From NCBI GenBank assembly GCA_027604685.1, contig JADHYX010000190.1, forward strand, positions 1 to 41,159: a stretch of DNA of 41,159 bases, in the 5' to 3' direction. The DNA comes from Lobulomyces angularis. Its lineage: Eukaryota; Chytridiomycota; Chytridiomycetes; Lobulomycetales; Lobulomycetaceae. Position numbers and translations under genes: made by a program. A model generated the notes under the pieces. The model was not told where the DNA came from and did not search any database. It saw nothing but the letters and a program-made list of their open reading frames with translations. Below, piece after piece: positions 12,101-24,416 of the stretch; position 1 is the first letter of the stretch, and every line of letters begins with the position of its first letter.

Positions 12101-15100
12101 AGGAATTAAAGGCATTGCTTTAGGTTTAGATCCATCAAAATCGATTAAAGCTTTGTCAGAATTAGAAGTCAAGGTTGGTTCAAATGGACCTTCCCTAGAT
12201 TTCGCCAAAATGGTTCCATGGTTAACTAAGGATTTATTACAAAAATTCCAATTAGCTGTGGCTTCTGTTGAAGTAAATGCTGTTGCCAACGGATTGCAAG
12301 TTGTTGCTGGTAAAATAACCTTTTTTTTTTCAATTTAAAAAATATCATTTTGAATTTTAAGGTGTGAATCTAAACAATGTTGCTCCCCTGACTGTTAACA
12401 TTGGTGTATTGAATTTGGGTGTATCATTAACCTCAACAAAACTAGTTACTGTTGGTATATCTAACATCAAGATCGTTCGTGGTCCACAACTTGCTGCTTT
12501 GAGTGCTTCTGTAACTTTTGGAAGAGATGCAGCTTTAAAAGAGAAAGTGAAGGATTTGGTGGACAAAGTTCTTAATAAAAGATTGGCTTTGATTGAAATT
12601 GGTGGTATCTCTTTGGGACACTCAGCAAATGATAGAATTACTGCCTTTGAACAATTAACTCTTCCGTTCCCTCTACCTGAACTGAACTTGGGTTCATTAG
12701 GTGGATCATCTGGTGGTTCAAGTGGTTTGTTGAAGATGCTCAATAAAGCAGATGTTACTGCTGTTCCAGATGGCCTTAATGTTGCATTAGGCATAAATTT
12801 TGCAGGAGCTCCATTTAATGTGGTGGTTAGAAACCTTTACGTCTCATTGGATGTATTTTTACAAAACGCACGTATATTAGGAGTTTCTATTAACAACATC
12901 AATATGTCCGCTGGTAGAGCTGCTCAAGTTCTTAACCTTCCAATTGGCCTTGCGATTTCTAAGGATCCAAGTGTTGCAAGAAGTCTTGCTGGACTAATTA
13001 ACCCTATATTCCAAGGGAGACCTGCAAACCTTGCCCTTGCCATTAGAGGTCTCAAATTTGGTTCAAGTCCATCAAATATGTTTGATTTTGCAAGCTTAGC
13101 TGAATTAAGTTTCCAATTACCATTGCCAGCTATGGATGTCAAATCATTATTTAATAAAGGTTCATCTAGTCAAAGTGGCGGTATCACCAGTTTATTGAAA
13201 AAGGTTGATGTTACTGCTGTAGCAAAAGGACTTAATGTTGGTTTAGGGTTAGCTTTCCCAGGGGTAGGATTTGAATTAAATGTTCACAGTCTTTTCCTTT
13301 CAGTTGATCTTTTCATGGAAAAAGTAAGACTAGTTCAAGTAGCTTTGGACAACCTTAATGTTGCTGCTAAAGATGCTCAAATTTTAGCTCTTGCTATTGC
13401 TGTTAACTTTGCACCTGAAGCGTCAAATGCCGCTCAAACTGTTGCCACGTACCTTAACCCAATCTTAGCTGGTCGACCTGACGTTTTACCACTTTCCATT
13501 ACTGGATTAAGATTTGGTTCTAGCCACGCAACAATGTTGGATTTATTAAGTCTTATTGAAATCCCATTACCTCTAGATCCAAGTTCCTTGTTGAGTGGTA
13601 TCTCTGGTGGAGGAGCTGGAAAGCCTGGTTTGAAAGATTTATTGAAAAAGGTTGATGTTACTGCAGTTCCAAAAGGACTTTCAGTCGGACTAGGTCTTGC
13701 TTTCCCAGGAGTTGGTTTTGAATTAAATGTTCGTAGTCTTTTCCTTTCTGTTGAACTCTTCATGGAAAAAGTAAGATTAGTTCACGTAGCTTTGGACAAC
13801 CTCAATATTGCTGCTAAAGATGCTCAAATCTTAGCTCTTGCCATTGCACTTGACTTTGCACCTGAAGCAGCTGATGCAGCTCAAACTGTTGCCACTTACG
13901 TAAATCCAATTTTGGCTGGAAAGCCTAGTAAATTACCACTTTCAATCTCTGGATTAAGATTTGGTTCAAGTCCTTCAACAATGTTAAATTTATTAAGTTT
14001 AGTAAAGATACCATTACCACTAGATCCAAGTTCATTGTTGAGTGGTATCTCTGGTGGTGGGGCTGGAAAACCTGGTTTGAAAGATTTATTGAAAAAGGTT
14101 GATGTTACTGCAGTTCCAAAAGGACTTTCAGTCGGATTAGGTCTTGCTTTCCCAGGAGTTGGTTTTGAATTAAATGTTCGTAGTCTCTTCCTTTCCGTTG
14201 AACTCTTCATGCAAAATGTAAGATTAGTGGATGTTGGCATTGATAATATTAATATCACCGCTAAAGACCCTCAGGTGCTAGCTCTTCCAGTTGCTGTCAA
14301 TTTCGCCCCAGAAGCTGAAAAAATTGCTGAAACTGTTGCTAACGCTGTTAACCCTATCTTAGCCGGTAATGGAGGAACTATTCCACTTACCATTTCTGGA
14401 TTAAGATTTGGATCAAGTGCTGCTGCAATGTTTAACTTTTTAAGTCTGGTAAAGGTTCCATTACCTGTTAATCCGGGAAACATTTTAAGCGGAATTGGTG
14501 GCTCAACACCTGAAGGTGGTTTGATGAGTTTATTAAGAAAACTTGATGTAACCGCTGTGCCAAAGGGACTTTCTGTTGGTTTAGGTTTAGCTTTCCCAGG
14601 AGTGGGTTTTGAGCTAAATTTGAAGAGCTTGTTTGTCTCTTTAGATGTTTTATTGGATAAAATTAGACTAGTTCAAATAGGACTAGATAACGTTAACGTT
14701 AACGCAACTGGCGCTCAAGTGTTATCTCTTCCATTCGCACTAAACTTTGCTCCAGAGGCTCAAAATGTTGCTCAAAATGTTGCTGGAATTGTTAATCCAA
14801 TTTTTGCCAAATTAACAAATAACACTGTTCTTCCAGTTGGTATATCGGGATTAAGATTTGGTTCAAGCCCTGAAACTATGTTCAATTTATTAAGTTTAGT
14901 CCGAGTTCCTTTACCTGTTAATGTAAAACCTATACTTGATAAACTGGGAGGATCTTCCGGAGGTCCAGGATTAGATTTCAAAAAAATCCTTGCATTAATT
15001 AAAAGTGTTGACGTTGCCACAGTTGAATCTGGCATTAAGCTTGGATTAGGTGTTGCACTCCCAGGAGTTGGTTTTGAATTGAATTTAAAAAGCTTCTTCT

Positions 15101-17063
15101 TTGAAATTGAGATTATTCTAAACAGAATTAGACTTTTACAAATTGCTTTAGCCAATGTTAATGTTGCTGCTAAAGATGCTCAAATTTTAACACTTCCAAT
15201 TGGATTAAACCTTGCTCCAGAAGACCCAAAGATCGCGGAAATGGTAGCTGCTGTAGTTCAGCCGATAATTAATGGGGACTTCTCAAAAACCTTCTTCGCT
15301 GGTATTAAAGGTTTGAAATTTGGTTCAAGCAAAAGTACACTCTTTACTTTATTCAGTTTAATTGAAATCAATCTACCTATAAAATCTGAAATTTTCCAGA
15401 CAATTGGCGGTGGTGCTACAGAGAGTGCATTAGCTCTTCCTAAAATTACAAGTCTTACTGGCGGATTTTTACCAGATGTTTCAATGGAAGTAAATGTTGG
15501 CTTACAACTAACTACTCCTTTACCATTTGCAGTTACTGCTAACATTGGTTATTTAGGAGTTGATATCCAATTTGGTGCATATAAAGTTGCTACTTTAAGT
15601 GTTTCTGGTACTACTGTTAATGGTGCAGGTGCCATTGGTACTAGTTTGAAAGTTGCATTTTACAATAACGCAGAAAATGAATTAGAAGCCCGTTCATTTG
15701 TTTCTTGCTTTATTGCTCCTCTTCTTGGTCCTGGAGCAGGATGTGAAAACCATCGTATCAACATAAAAAATATTCGCATTGGTCACACTAGTTCCCAAAA
15801 CTTTGTATTCCTCTCATTACTATCAAAAGAATTATTAGTGGATATTAGGGATGTGTTGAAATTGGCTTCTGGAGGAAGCAGTGGTTCTGCTATCGGTTTC
15901 ACTAATGGGGATATTACTTTATCTGAAACTGGTGTTAGCATTGCTGGTGACCTCACTCTTAACCTAGACTTCAATGTAAACTTAAATCTAGGTTATCTTA
16001 ACTTATTGCTGATCCACAATACCGGTAAATCAAAAATTGTCATGAAGTAGTATTTATTCTTTTTTTTTCAGGTCTTTCTACTGGAACTGCTGGATCTCCT
16101 ACCACAATGTTGGTTAATGTAGTCGTTGAAAACTTGGTCATTAGTAACAGTAGTCCACAAAGAATTGGTGCAACAATCAATATGGGAACCACACCTTACT
16201 GGCAAGAAATTGCAGGTTCATTACTAAAAAAGGTTGATATTCCAATGAGCTATGCACTTTATAACTTCCGATTCGGTAAAGACGCCGCCTCTGCTGTAAC
16301 ATTGTTTTCTAAAGTTCCAATTTTTGTACCTTACATTCAGCAAATCCTTAAGAAACTTGCGAAACCAGATGCTCCAAAAAAACCATTACCGTTTGGAGCT
16401 CTATTTTCAGGTGAAGAAGAATTCGGATTTATGCTCACGTACTTGTTGGAAGGACAATATAGTACAGTACTCCTGCATGTATGGAATGCCGCTACCTTTA
16501 ACATCAATTTAGGTCAAGTCTCCATTAACATCTTGGACGCATTACCCACTGGCTTATTCTCTCGTATCCATCCAGTTAGAGTTGGTAATTATGTAAACAA
16601 CTACATTCCTGAACAGAAGTTGAATTTACTAAGTCAAGAGGGATGTTCGTCTAACTGCAATAGGACATCTTCTATTGCCATTATGTTAGGGCCAAGTGGT
16701 GTTATTGGAAGTGATGTTATTAAAGATAAACCTGCTGGTACACCTGGTTTTGACGGTGATTGGTTCCAAAGTCTTCTTGAACCTTATTTGAGTGGTGGTT
16801 TATCTGGCGTCCTTGATTTGGCGAAAACTTTGGTTATTGACTCACCTGCTATTTCAAACTGTCCGTGGGTCACTGACTCCTTCAAGAATTTCCGAATTCC
16901 AATTGCTGGATTTTTACCTGCAGGAGGTTCTGGTAATGCAAGAACTGCTGTTAATAACTCAACTGTAACTGTTACCAGTGCTTCTGCTGCTTCTAGTGCT
17001 ACATCTAACGTTATCCCGACCGCTACTGCTAGTGCAATTGCTAGAAAAGTTAGAAGAAATTAA
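9180..17063 (+). CDS. Giant DUF3712-like (LEA-like repeat) membrane protein
   Basis: Exons are 9180-9386, 9433-9604, 9649-9734, 9782-10025, 10069-10431, 10475-10590, 10644-11853, 11908-12309, 12362-16024 and 16072-17063. All phases are consistent, giving about 2,484 residues. A cytosolic N-tail of about 45 residues ends in basic residues (KKRYCWGK). One membrane helix follows at about 47-72 (FVITITLLTFIFIVALGF), with no cleavable signal peptide, so it is probably a type II protein with a huge non-cytosolic part. The body repeats the pattern of fungal DUF3712/LEA14-like proteins, with conserved GLRFGSS and NPI blocks. Residues about 1064-1970 are six tandem units. Cys pairs near 15710-15740 and 16640-16660 may form disulfides. 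The C-terminus is Ser/Thr/Ala-rich and ends RKVRRN. Yeast vacuolar Tag1, also one helix plus such domains, is a possible relative, so a lipid-binding or vacuole/cell-surface role is inferred, not shown. Confidence 0.85.
12751..15470 (+). repeat. Six tandem coding repeats of 148-155 codons
   Basis: Unit starts, at the codon for Asp in the DVTAV-type motif, are 12751, 13207, 13654, 14101, 14545 and 15010, so spacings are 456, 447, 447, 444 and 465 bases. Each unit has the order DVTAVPKGL, GLGLAFPGVGFELN, a hydrophobic LF(L/V)S(V/L) strand, APE, NPI(L/F) and GLRFGSS, then a Gly/Ser-rich linker. Units 2, 3 and 4 are the closest. The boundary stretches before 13654 and 14101 (SSLLSGISGGGAGKPGLKD) are the same at the protein level. 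Confidence 0.9.
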
Positions 17064-17866
17064 TTTTTTCAACTTTTTAGATGTTAAAAATAGATTGAAT
17101 TTGATATATGATATAATATAATATTATTTTTTTTAATAAATTTTTATTGTTGAAAAGAATTTTTCTCATTCTTATTGATTAATCTCTTGCTTTGTAGTTG
17201 CCATTAGATAAAAATGAAAATTAAGTTAAGAACTGAAAGAAAAGTGTTTGACTTTTTTTAAAATAAAAAATATATTCAATTTATATTGGGTTAATTATTT
17301 GTAGGTGGATTCAAAGAATATCTTTATTATTGTACAATTTAGAGTCGATTTAGTATTTATGTTTTTTTTGGCGAACATTGAAATTTGCATGTAGAAGTCT
17401 TTTTTTTTTGTGTTGAAATCATATTTGCGAAAAGTTTGTGACAAAAACCTTTTAAATCTTTCAGCAAAAGAAAAGAGAAAAGATAATATATAATTAAGAA
17501 GTCCCACAAACTAAAAATTTTAAACATTGATTTCAAAATTTTCAATCCTTATACTTTAAGATATTTCAACAAAAATACTTTAAAAAATAATTCCTATGTC
17601 TGCAATTATAAATTCTTCCTTAAAGCAAAACTTGCCATTCTACAGTCATTTTGTTGTTAATTTAATGAAATCTCTATTTTAATTCCTAAACAATCATTTT
17701 TCACATTTCACCATTAATTCTAAAATTAAGCTGCAAGAAGATAGTAACTAATATTATGATTAATGTTCAGATATTCATATTCAAAAATGCATAAAATGTA
17801 TTGTTTTCTATATTCTAACTATTTAAAATAGCTTATTCAAAAAAAAAAAAAAAAAATAAACAGCTC
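17064..17866. other. Intergenic, nothing recognised
   Basis: AT-rich spacer between two convergent genes. Homopolymer runs are frequent, including about 16 A residues near 17840-17856. I see no ORF with coding character and no RNA gene. Confidence 0.5.
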
Positions 17867-18436
17867 TTAAAAGAAAACTGGTCCTTTGAAACAGGTTACA
17901 GGGGATTCATCACCATTAACAGCACTAACGGTAAGTTCGATGTCTTTAATGAAACTTGGGATAGCCTGGAAAAAAATTATTAACAAATAAGAAGAAAAGA
18001 GATAATATCTTACAGGAACTAGATAGTCATAACTTTGTACTAAATCTGGCTCTCCAGGGAGAGTAGCTGGGATTGGACACTTAAGTTCACTTTCTGCAGT
18101 GCACGTTTTGACAATTCTATCAATCTTGAAAATACCTTTCTTTCCAAGTACATTTACTTGGGCTTCTTTTGCACCATCTTGGATTACTCTCTTTAATGTA
18201 CCAGTGGCAGTTACTCTAACATTTTGTCCTGGAACTGGTGGGTATGGGTTCATTTCAACTTTCTTTAAATCAAGAGCATCTACAATTTTATCAGTAGTTA
18301 AATATGATTAGGATACAGCCATACCATTAGCAGTACCACAAAATTTGAATTGTGAATCAGGGCTAGCAACATCGTAAATGACTTTGGATGAAGCAACAGC
18401 AATAATTAAAGCAGAGACAACTGATTTGACGAACAT
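17867..18436 (-). CDS. NPC2: NPC2-like (ML domain) secreted lipid-transfer protein
   Basis: Exons in transcript order are 18436-18325, 18279-18014 and 17965-17867, giving about 158 residues. The N-terminus is a signal peptide (MFVKSVVSALIIAVASS). The mature part has the ML layout: a Cys in the first strand (FKFCGTAN), the motif NPYPPVPGQNVRVTATG, the central pair TCTAESELKCPIP, and a final Cys near the end (PVTCFKGP). Four cysteines fit two disulfides. Length and layout match fungal phosphatidylglycerol/phosphatidylinositol transfer proteins and NPC2, which bind sterols or phospholipids in the vacuole/lysosome or outside the cell. The second intron (17966-18013) is 48 nt and nearly readable in frame, so a frame-only reading would insert a spurious hydrophobic stretch. 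The gene is convergent with the DUF3712-like gene. Functional pairing with it is speculative. Confidence 0.88.
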
Positions 18437-19672
18437 ACTAATATTTTAATAGTTATTTTTTTTTTTAATGATTTTGTTGAAAAAAATTATCCCTTCTTTA
18501 AATAGATTTATGTTAATTGGAGAACAAAATATGAACACAAAAAGTTCTCAGTGTTAGGAAAGACGCTTTCCCCATATTTCAATTTTACTCCATCAGTTTT
18601 CACTTTCATTGTACATATTAATACTTAGCCATATCAAGGTAGCATCAGTATTAGAATATTGGTATTCGTTTGAATATTATTTTATATATACTGGGTTGCA
18701 CGATTAGCTTTTTCTTTCAATTTAGTTTAGATATACCAATATGCTCAAGAAAAACTAATTAATATACACAGTCATTAATGGCATTGTAAATAATAAATAT
18801 TTGAAACATTATAATTTTTTTGAGTTTCGGAATAAAAATTTTAAAATTTTATTTGAAAAATGACAAATTTTCCGAAATTATTTTCAACAACTTCTGAAAC
18901 TTCCAAACAAAATTGTCTAACTACAGTAATGAAAATTAATTTTAAATTAACTGTTTTCTTGTTAATGCTTAATGTTTGAAGTTGTAAGTAAATGAATTAA
19001 GTATAAAGCAGCAAATTAAATAATGACCCAATGCAACCCCACCTTTTTAGTCAAGCTGTTTATGTATTATTTATTGAACAGGGAACAAAAACCTTCTATG
19101 TATGATTATATTTTTAATGCGCTCAATGCTGAACTCAGTGGTTTGTAATCTCTGGTTGTCTGGAAAATTAAATCATACGATTAAATCATTTCAATAAATG
19201 AGAATAAAATAGAAATAATGCTTTAAATAAGCAAAAAAATAGTTAAGCAACACTGTTTCGCAGTTATAAAATCAACAGCTTTTACATATGTCGGTGTATA
19301 GTAAATTAGTAATGTTGTCTATTATAAACATAATGTTGTAAATGCCTTATAAAAATTAGATTAAAATTACCAATAAAATTTTCTCAGTTTAACCCCTATT
19401 GTATCTTTTGAAATGAAAAGATAAAAAAGGATGATGATAATTTGATATAATTTGATAAACAGTATTTGGTTATTATAGATTATTCCTTTTTACTTTTTTC
19501 TGCTAGGGAACAATTATAGTTCAAATCCGTTCTAACATTATAGTGTGGTAAGTTGTAACAGGTTGTAAGACTTTTCCATAATAAGTAACTGTTTGATGGT
19601 AACAATTGACAGTCAAATAACCCACAGAACAGTAACCATTTCAGATCATTTCCATTTCATTTCCATTTTTTT
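18437..19672. other. Intergenic, nothing recognised
   Basis: AT-rich spacer upstream of the NPC2-like gene and of CCDC146. A T-loop-like segment at about 19518-19530 was checked and does not form a tRNA arm. No ORF with coding character is seen here. Confidence 0.4.
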
Positions 19673-19912
19673 GAAGTCCAAAATGAACTAACAGAATATG
19701 TTGCAGATACTTACAACGTTAAATACACTTTGATGATAAAAGGTGATTTTAACTGGAATGTAGAAAATATATCAAATCGTCAACAAGATTTCTTTAAAGA
19801 CTGTTGCCAATCGTTGAAACGCGTAAAATTGCTACAAAATTTTTTAAAAAAGAAAAATTTTTTCAAAATCAAGTTTCAAATATGGATAATGATGCTAAAG
19901 GTAATTCACTGA
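19673..19912 (+). pseudogene. LINE endonuclease-like remnant (GDFN motif)
   Basis: The plus frame from 19673 to the stop at 19910-19912 encodes a short stretch with the pattern of the endonuclease/exonuclease/phosphatase domain of non-LTR retrotransposons. That is a hydrophobic run, GDFN (19742-19753), then W-N, a Asn-Arg-containing loop, and DFFKDCC. No flanking endonuclease or reverse transcriptase motifs are visible, so it looks like an isolated fragment. The 3' end overlaps the CCDC146 start in another frame. The call rests on one motif and general pattern. Confidence 0.4.
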
Positions 19913-22900
19913 AATAATAAATTAGTAAAATCTAATTTTCTCAAATTTTTCAAAAGATGGCAAATCAACTCATAATGCCAAAGAAGTCACAATAAAAATT
20001 GATGAGGAAAAAAGTATTACATTTTTTATAAAAATCCAAATTAAATAATTTTAGATGAAGCACCCACTAACAATAAACTATCAAATTCAGCGGGACCAAA
20101 TAGTAGACAACCTTCTGCAATGGGGAATTCATCATTGCAGATAGACAAAATTGTCAATAAACTAAAAAACTTTACAGAAATAACGGAGGAACCCATTGAA
20201 GAAGAAGAGGAAATTTTTTTTGGCGCATTATTTCAACTGGACCATTCTCCAGCATTTAAGTTTTTGGAGCAGAGAAGACAGAGAAAGGAATTAACAGAAA
20301 AAAGAATGAATGAATTAAAAGGATACATCAAAAATTTACACTCTTTTTTATTAAATAGCAATACGTTTGAAAAAAAATTGGCAAAAAAAGTTAAACAAGT
20401 TCAACAAGAGGTTGCAAATCAAAGAATGGAAATAGACCGTTGTGGAACAAAAACCTTTTCAGACAACACTTCCATTGGAGAATTGAAAAGGGAACTCTTA
20501 AAAGTACATTAAATTTTATACTAAATTATTTTATTGATTTTATTTATGAAATAGATAGAAAACGAAGAAAGATTGGCTATGGACCGGGAAGCGAAGCTTC
20601 AAAAAGATTTGGAAGAATCTCAGATTCAAAAAGCGGATTTAAATAGCGAAATTGATGAGATTAGAAAACACAAAGCAGATATGCTGGAACCTCAACTTAT
20701 TGCTACAACAAAAGAATTAAAAGTATGAAAATTAAGTACTAACAGCTTAAAAATCTAATAATAATTTAAATTTCAGCTTGACGTTATCCAAAGAAGAAAT
20801 CAAGTGGAAAATTTGGAGAAGGACCTGGAAGAAAAAGATTCCACTTTGGAAATGTGCACAAAGGAAAAAGACAGATTAGAGATAGAAAGAGATAAACTGG
20901 CGATTGCAATTTCTAAAGCAAGTGAAATGCCTTTGAAAATTCTGTAACTTGAACTTCTAAAGTATTTAAAATTGAATTTATTAAAATTTTAGAAAACAGT
21001 GCGAAGTACTTAGAAATGCAATTTCTTCGTTAGTTTCTGAAAACTCAAAACAAACAACATTATCTTTGCAACTTGATAAGGAAATTGAAAGACTAGCAAA
21101 GAAAAAAATTGTTAGTTTTTGTCCTATTTTTATGCGTTTATTGTCTTTGTTAGGAATTTGAGGAAAGAAAATTAGACCAGGCTGCGGAATTTGAGCAGCG
21201 AAGAGCTGAGATTCACGAGATGGAGAAACAATGTGACGAAATATTTAAACAGCATGAATTAGCAAAGGAACATCTGAGTTCCTTGAAAGCGGAAAAAGTA
21301 AAGCACGAATTGCAGATTCGGCATTTAATTCATCAGGTAGATCCTCTTTCTTTTTATAAATATTGAATTTTTGTAAAATTAAAGATGAAACGGGAACATG
21401 ACATTTTACTGCGGTCGTTAAGAGATAAAGAATCCCAATTAAAATTGTGCAGAAAGCTGGAAATGACTGTTAACAACATGTATATTTATATAACTTGGCA
21501 GAAATTGTTAACGCGTTTTTTTAGACATATGTCAACGGAAGTTTTGGAAAACCAAAAAGAAGAAACGAAACGACATGTTCAAGCCGCGAAAAGAGAGGAA
21601 TTAAGATTAAGAAAAGAGATTACTGACATTAGAAAAAAGATTGATTTGAGCCTCTATAGTTTTTTGAAACAAGAACAAATGGAGAAATTAGAGTTTGAAA
21701 AAGTCCACCAATTTTTTACAGTTAATCAAAAATTAGAACTGGAGTTAGAAGAGTTAACAAAAACTTTTGCTGCCTTGGAAAAAGAGATAATGCAGTCTAA
21801 AGCTGAAAGAGAACTAAAAGTAAGAACTTTTTATAGGAAATATGTGTTAAACAAATTTTAAGTCTCGAAATGTTATAAGAATTTCACAGAAATATTCATT
21901 TATTAAAGATGAAATCGCAATGACTGATATTGCTATATTTGATTATAGCAAAAGATGTGGAGAAGCAGTGCAGAGGCTTAAGGACTTTGCAACGATGTAT
22001 GACGTTGTAAAAAATGAAAGAAATAAGTATATGAATCAAATTCAAACTACTATGCAAAGAGCCGCTGAAATGAAGGAAAAAATTAGAATTTTATCTAACG
22101 AAATTGAAATATTAAGGCACGAAATAATGAATAAGGATAGGGAACTGCAAGTAATAAATGCCTAATTCAAACCAATTCTAAAAGTAATATTTATTTTTAG
22201 AAAAAAAAACAGGAAAATGATGCAGCATACTCTCAGAGAGACGGATGCAAAAATGAAGCAAACAAATCTCTTTCGTTGTATAGAGAAAAAAGAGGTTTTT
22301 CTTTTAATTTTTATATAAAATGTTTTATATACAATATATACTAATTAATATAGATCAAATTGGCCAGCATTTATCAAAAATTGACACCTTAAACATGGTG
22401 ATTAATGGTGCAGAAGAGGATATGATAAATTTGAAGCAAAGATTTGCATTAGCGGCAAAAGAAAGGAATGAGGTGGGTATGCATTTATTGGATAGAAACG
22501 ACGAACTTTGCATTCTTTATGAAAAACTCAACATCCAAGTAATGACTCTAAATAAAGGCCAAGAGGAACTAAATAATAGAGAGGACGAAAGAAGAAAATA
22601 TGAGATCATACGAATGGAAGTTTCAAGGGAGGTTGAACTATTAAAAACATTACGCCCTAAGGTGAACGTAGTGAACTGTAAGCTTGAAAAGTGCCAAAAA
22701 GAGTTAACCGAAACTAGATCCAGAATGTTAGAGTTAAGTGCAAAAATGGAATCGCCTGATGATAGAAAAAGAAGTAATTTTTTTTTATAAGTAAGCAGAT
22801 ATTTATAGTTTGAAATTGTTTAGGTAGATACTTAGGTGGAGAAGATCCCAAAAAAATGAATTTAACCCAAAAAATTCAAAGTTTAGAAGAAATGCTTGCT

Positions 22901-23754
22901 GAAAAAGAAGTGAGGAAGTTAACTCTCATTTAAAAAAGTGCTTATTTTAAATAAAAATAGGAGAAACTGTTAGAAAAAGATCTGATATTAGCTGAAATTA
23001 GTACAATGACAAAGCGATTGAAGCAGCAAACAGTGAAAGGAAGGCCAGAAAGTAATGAAGTTGCGTTGCAACTAAATGATTTAGCAAAAAGAATTAGAGC
23101 TGTAACACGATCGATGATGGGAAAAGTTAGTGAACTTTCAATGCACCAAGCACTGACATTAAGTCTTTACCAGCAAAAAACTGAGAAGGTAATTCGTTTG
23201 TAGTAGAAGTTTTAATCATACGTTTAATTTATTAGGAAACATTAATTCAAAATGCAAAAACACTTTTAAACAGTAATAAAAATGGAAACCAAAATGGTAG
23301 CAGTGTTTCATTATTTAAAAATAACTGTTGGGAATCAGTGGAATTGGAAATAAAAAAGAACGAAAAACAAAAATTAAGGCGTGAGTTAGAGCTAAGAAAT
23401 TTAATGGATAAAAAATCCAAAGAAATTGCTCAAGCGTCAGGTCAATATGTTGATTTGTATAAACAATTTTGTTACTATTAATATACATTAATTCATTGTT
23501 TTTTTTTTCTCAGAGACGAAGATGGCTTTTTTATTTTGGACAAACTCAAGACAACTGCTGAACCTCGACCAAATGCTTATTTACCAGAGGATGCAGGTAA
23601 GAATTAATTTTGTTAAGTTGGCCCCTCAACAACTTTTTTCATTGTAGGATTACCTATACCAAAACCATATGGTTCCCAGGCCCCATTCAAACCTTCAGAT
23701 AATGTGATGTTAAGGCATTATCGAAAACCTGTCATAAAGCCTATTGAGATATAA
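19882..23754 (+). CDS. CCDC146: CCDC146, coiled-coil ciliary/basal body protein
   Basis: Seventeen exons: 19882-19900, 19957-20013, 20055-20503, 20555-20722, 20777-20943, 20993-21110, 21154-21336, 21385-21479, 21525-21819, 21890-22150, 22201-22294, 22354-22773, 22824-22909, 22961-23188, 23236-23440, 23516-23596 and 23648-23754. They are phase-consistent and give about 1,010 residues, close to the vertebrate length. Almost the whole protein is coiled coil (Glu, Lys, Arg, Leu-rich heptads). Recognition rests on family segments: [23 protein letters not shown], the KLLEKD region, and the C-terminal signature [22 protein letters not shown] and [10 protein letters not shown]. Vertebrate CCDC146 is a centriole/axoneme microtubule-associated protein, and Chlamydomonas MBO2 is its relative as I recall. 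Its presence implies flagellated cells. The intron at 21820-21889 uses the acceptor at 21888-21889; the next AG would shift the frame. AATAAA lies about 45 bases past the stop. Confidence 0.9.
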
Positions 23755-24416
23755 AACGACATTAATGTCAACAAAAAAAATACGAAATATCCAAACAATA
23801 AAACTATGTAACTTATAATTCCTTTCAAAACAGCAAATTCTTATTAAAATTAAAATTAGTTTTTTTCTGAATATTTAATTAGAAATTCTACTTATTCTGA
23901 TAAGTCGTATCAAAAATAAACCATAATATATTTTATTGATACATCAATTTAGATAAAAGAACAAACCACATGTAGTTTTTTAAAAAAATTGATTACAAAA
24001 CTTTATTTCAAACTGATATGATATGAAAGAAAAACCTAAATGAGAGAGTAACTAATAAGGAGTGATCAAAAAAGTGAAGGTTTAAAGCATTTGAAGGAAG
24101 TATTGAAACGAATTTTCATTAGAAGATACAAAATTTATCAATTGTTTAAGATTTTAGTGCTCCAGTTATTTCAATGATGATTCCTTGCTTCCTCCCATCC
24201 TTCTATTTTTTTTAGTGATGATGTTGTTATTGCATAGCTGAAACCAGTACCATTTTTAAGTTAGCCGATAATTATTAAGTGGAAGTAAAATTCTTTTTAA
24301 ACAAATTGATTATTGTTTTTGATGGCTAAATATATTACAATCTTTTAAACAGTCATTGTTTTGATTTCATTATTAAATCTATTAATTTAAAGTATGTAAA
24401 GTAACTATATATATTA
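23755..24416. other. Intergenic between convergent genes
   Basis: Shared 3' space of CCDC146 and the RalGAP gene. AATAAA on the plus strand is near 23798. Nothing else recognised. Confidence 0.5.

Noticed and set aside
9751..15974. Many minus-strand open frames under the DUF3712-like gene
   Set aside because: They are antisense shadows of a repetitive coding sequence, repeating with the same period and lacking splice or family support.
19510..19545. tRNA T-loop-like TTCAAATCC near 19520
   Set aside because: The flanking bases do not pair as a T stem, and no acceptor or anticodon arms are present.
22201..22294. Alternative frame of CCDC146 exon 11 that also looks coding ([12 protein letters not shown])
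   Set aside because: It would need a phase that the upstream exon does not give; the chosen frame matches the family pattern AYSQRD...REKR and keeps phase.
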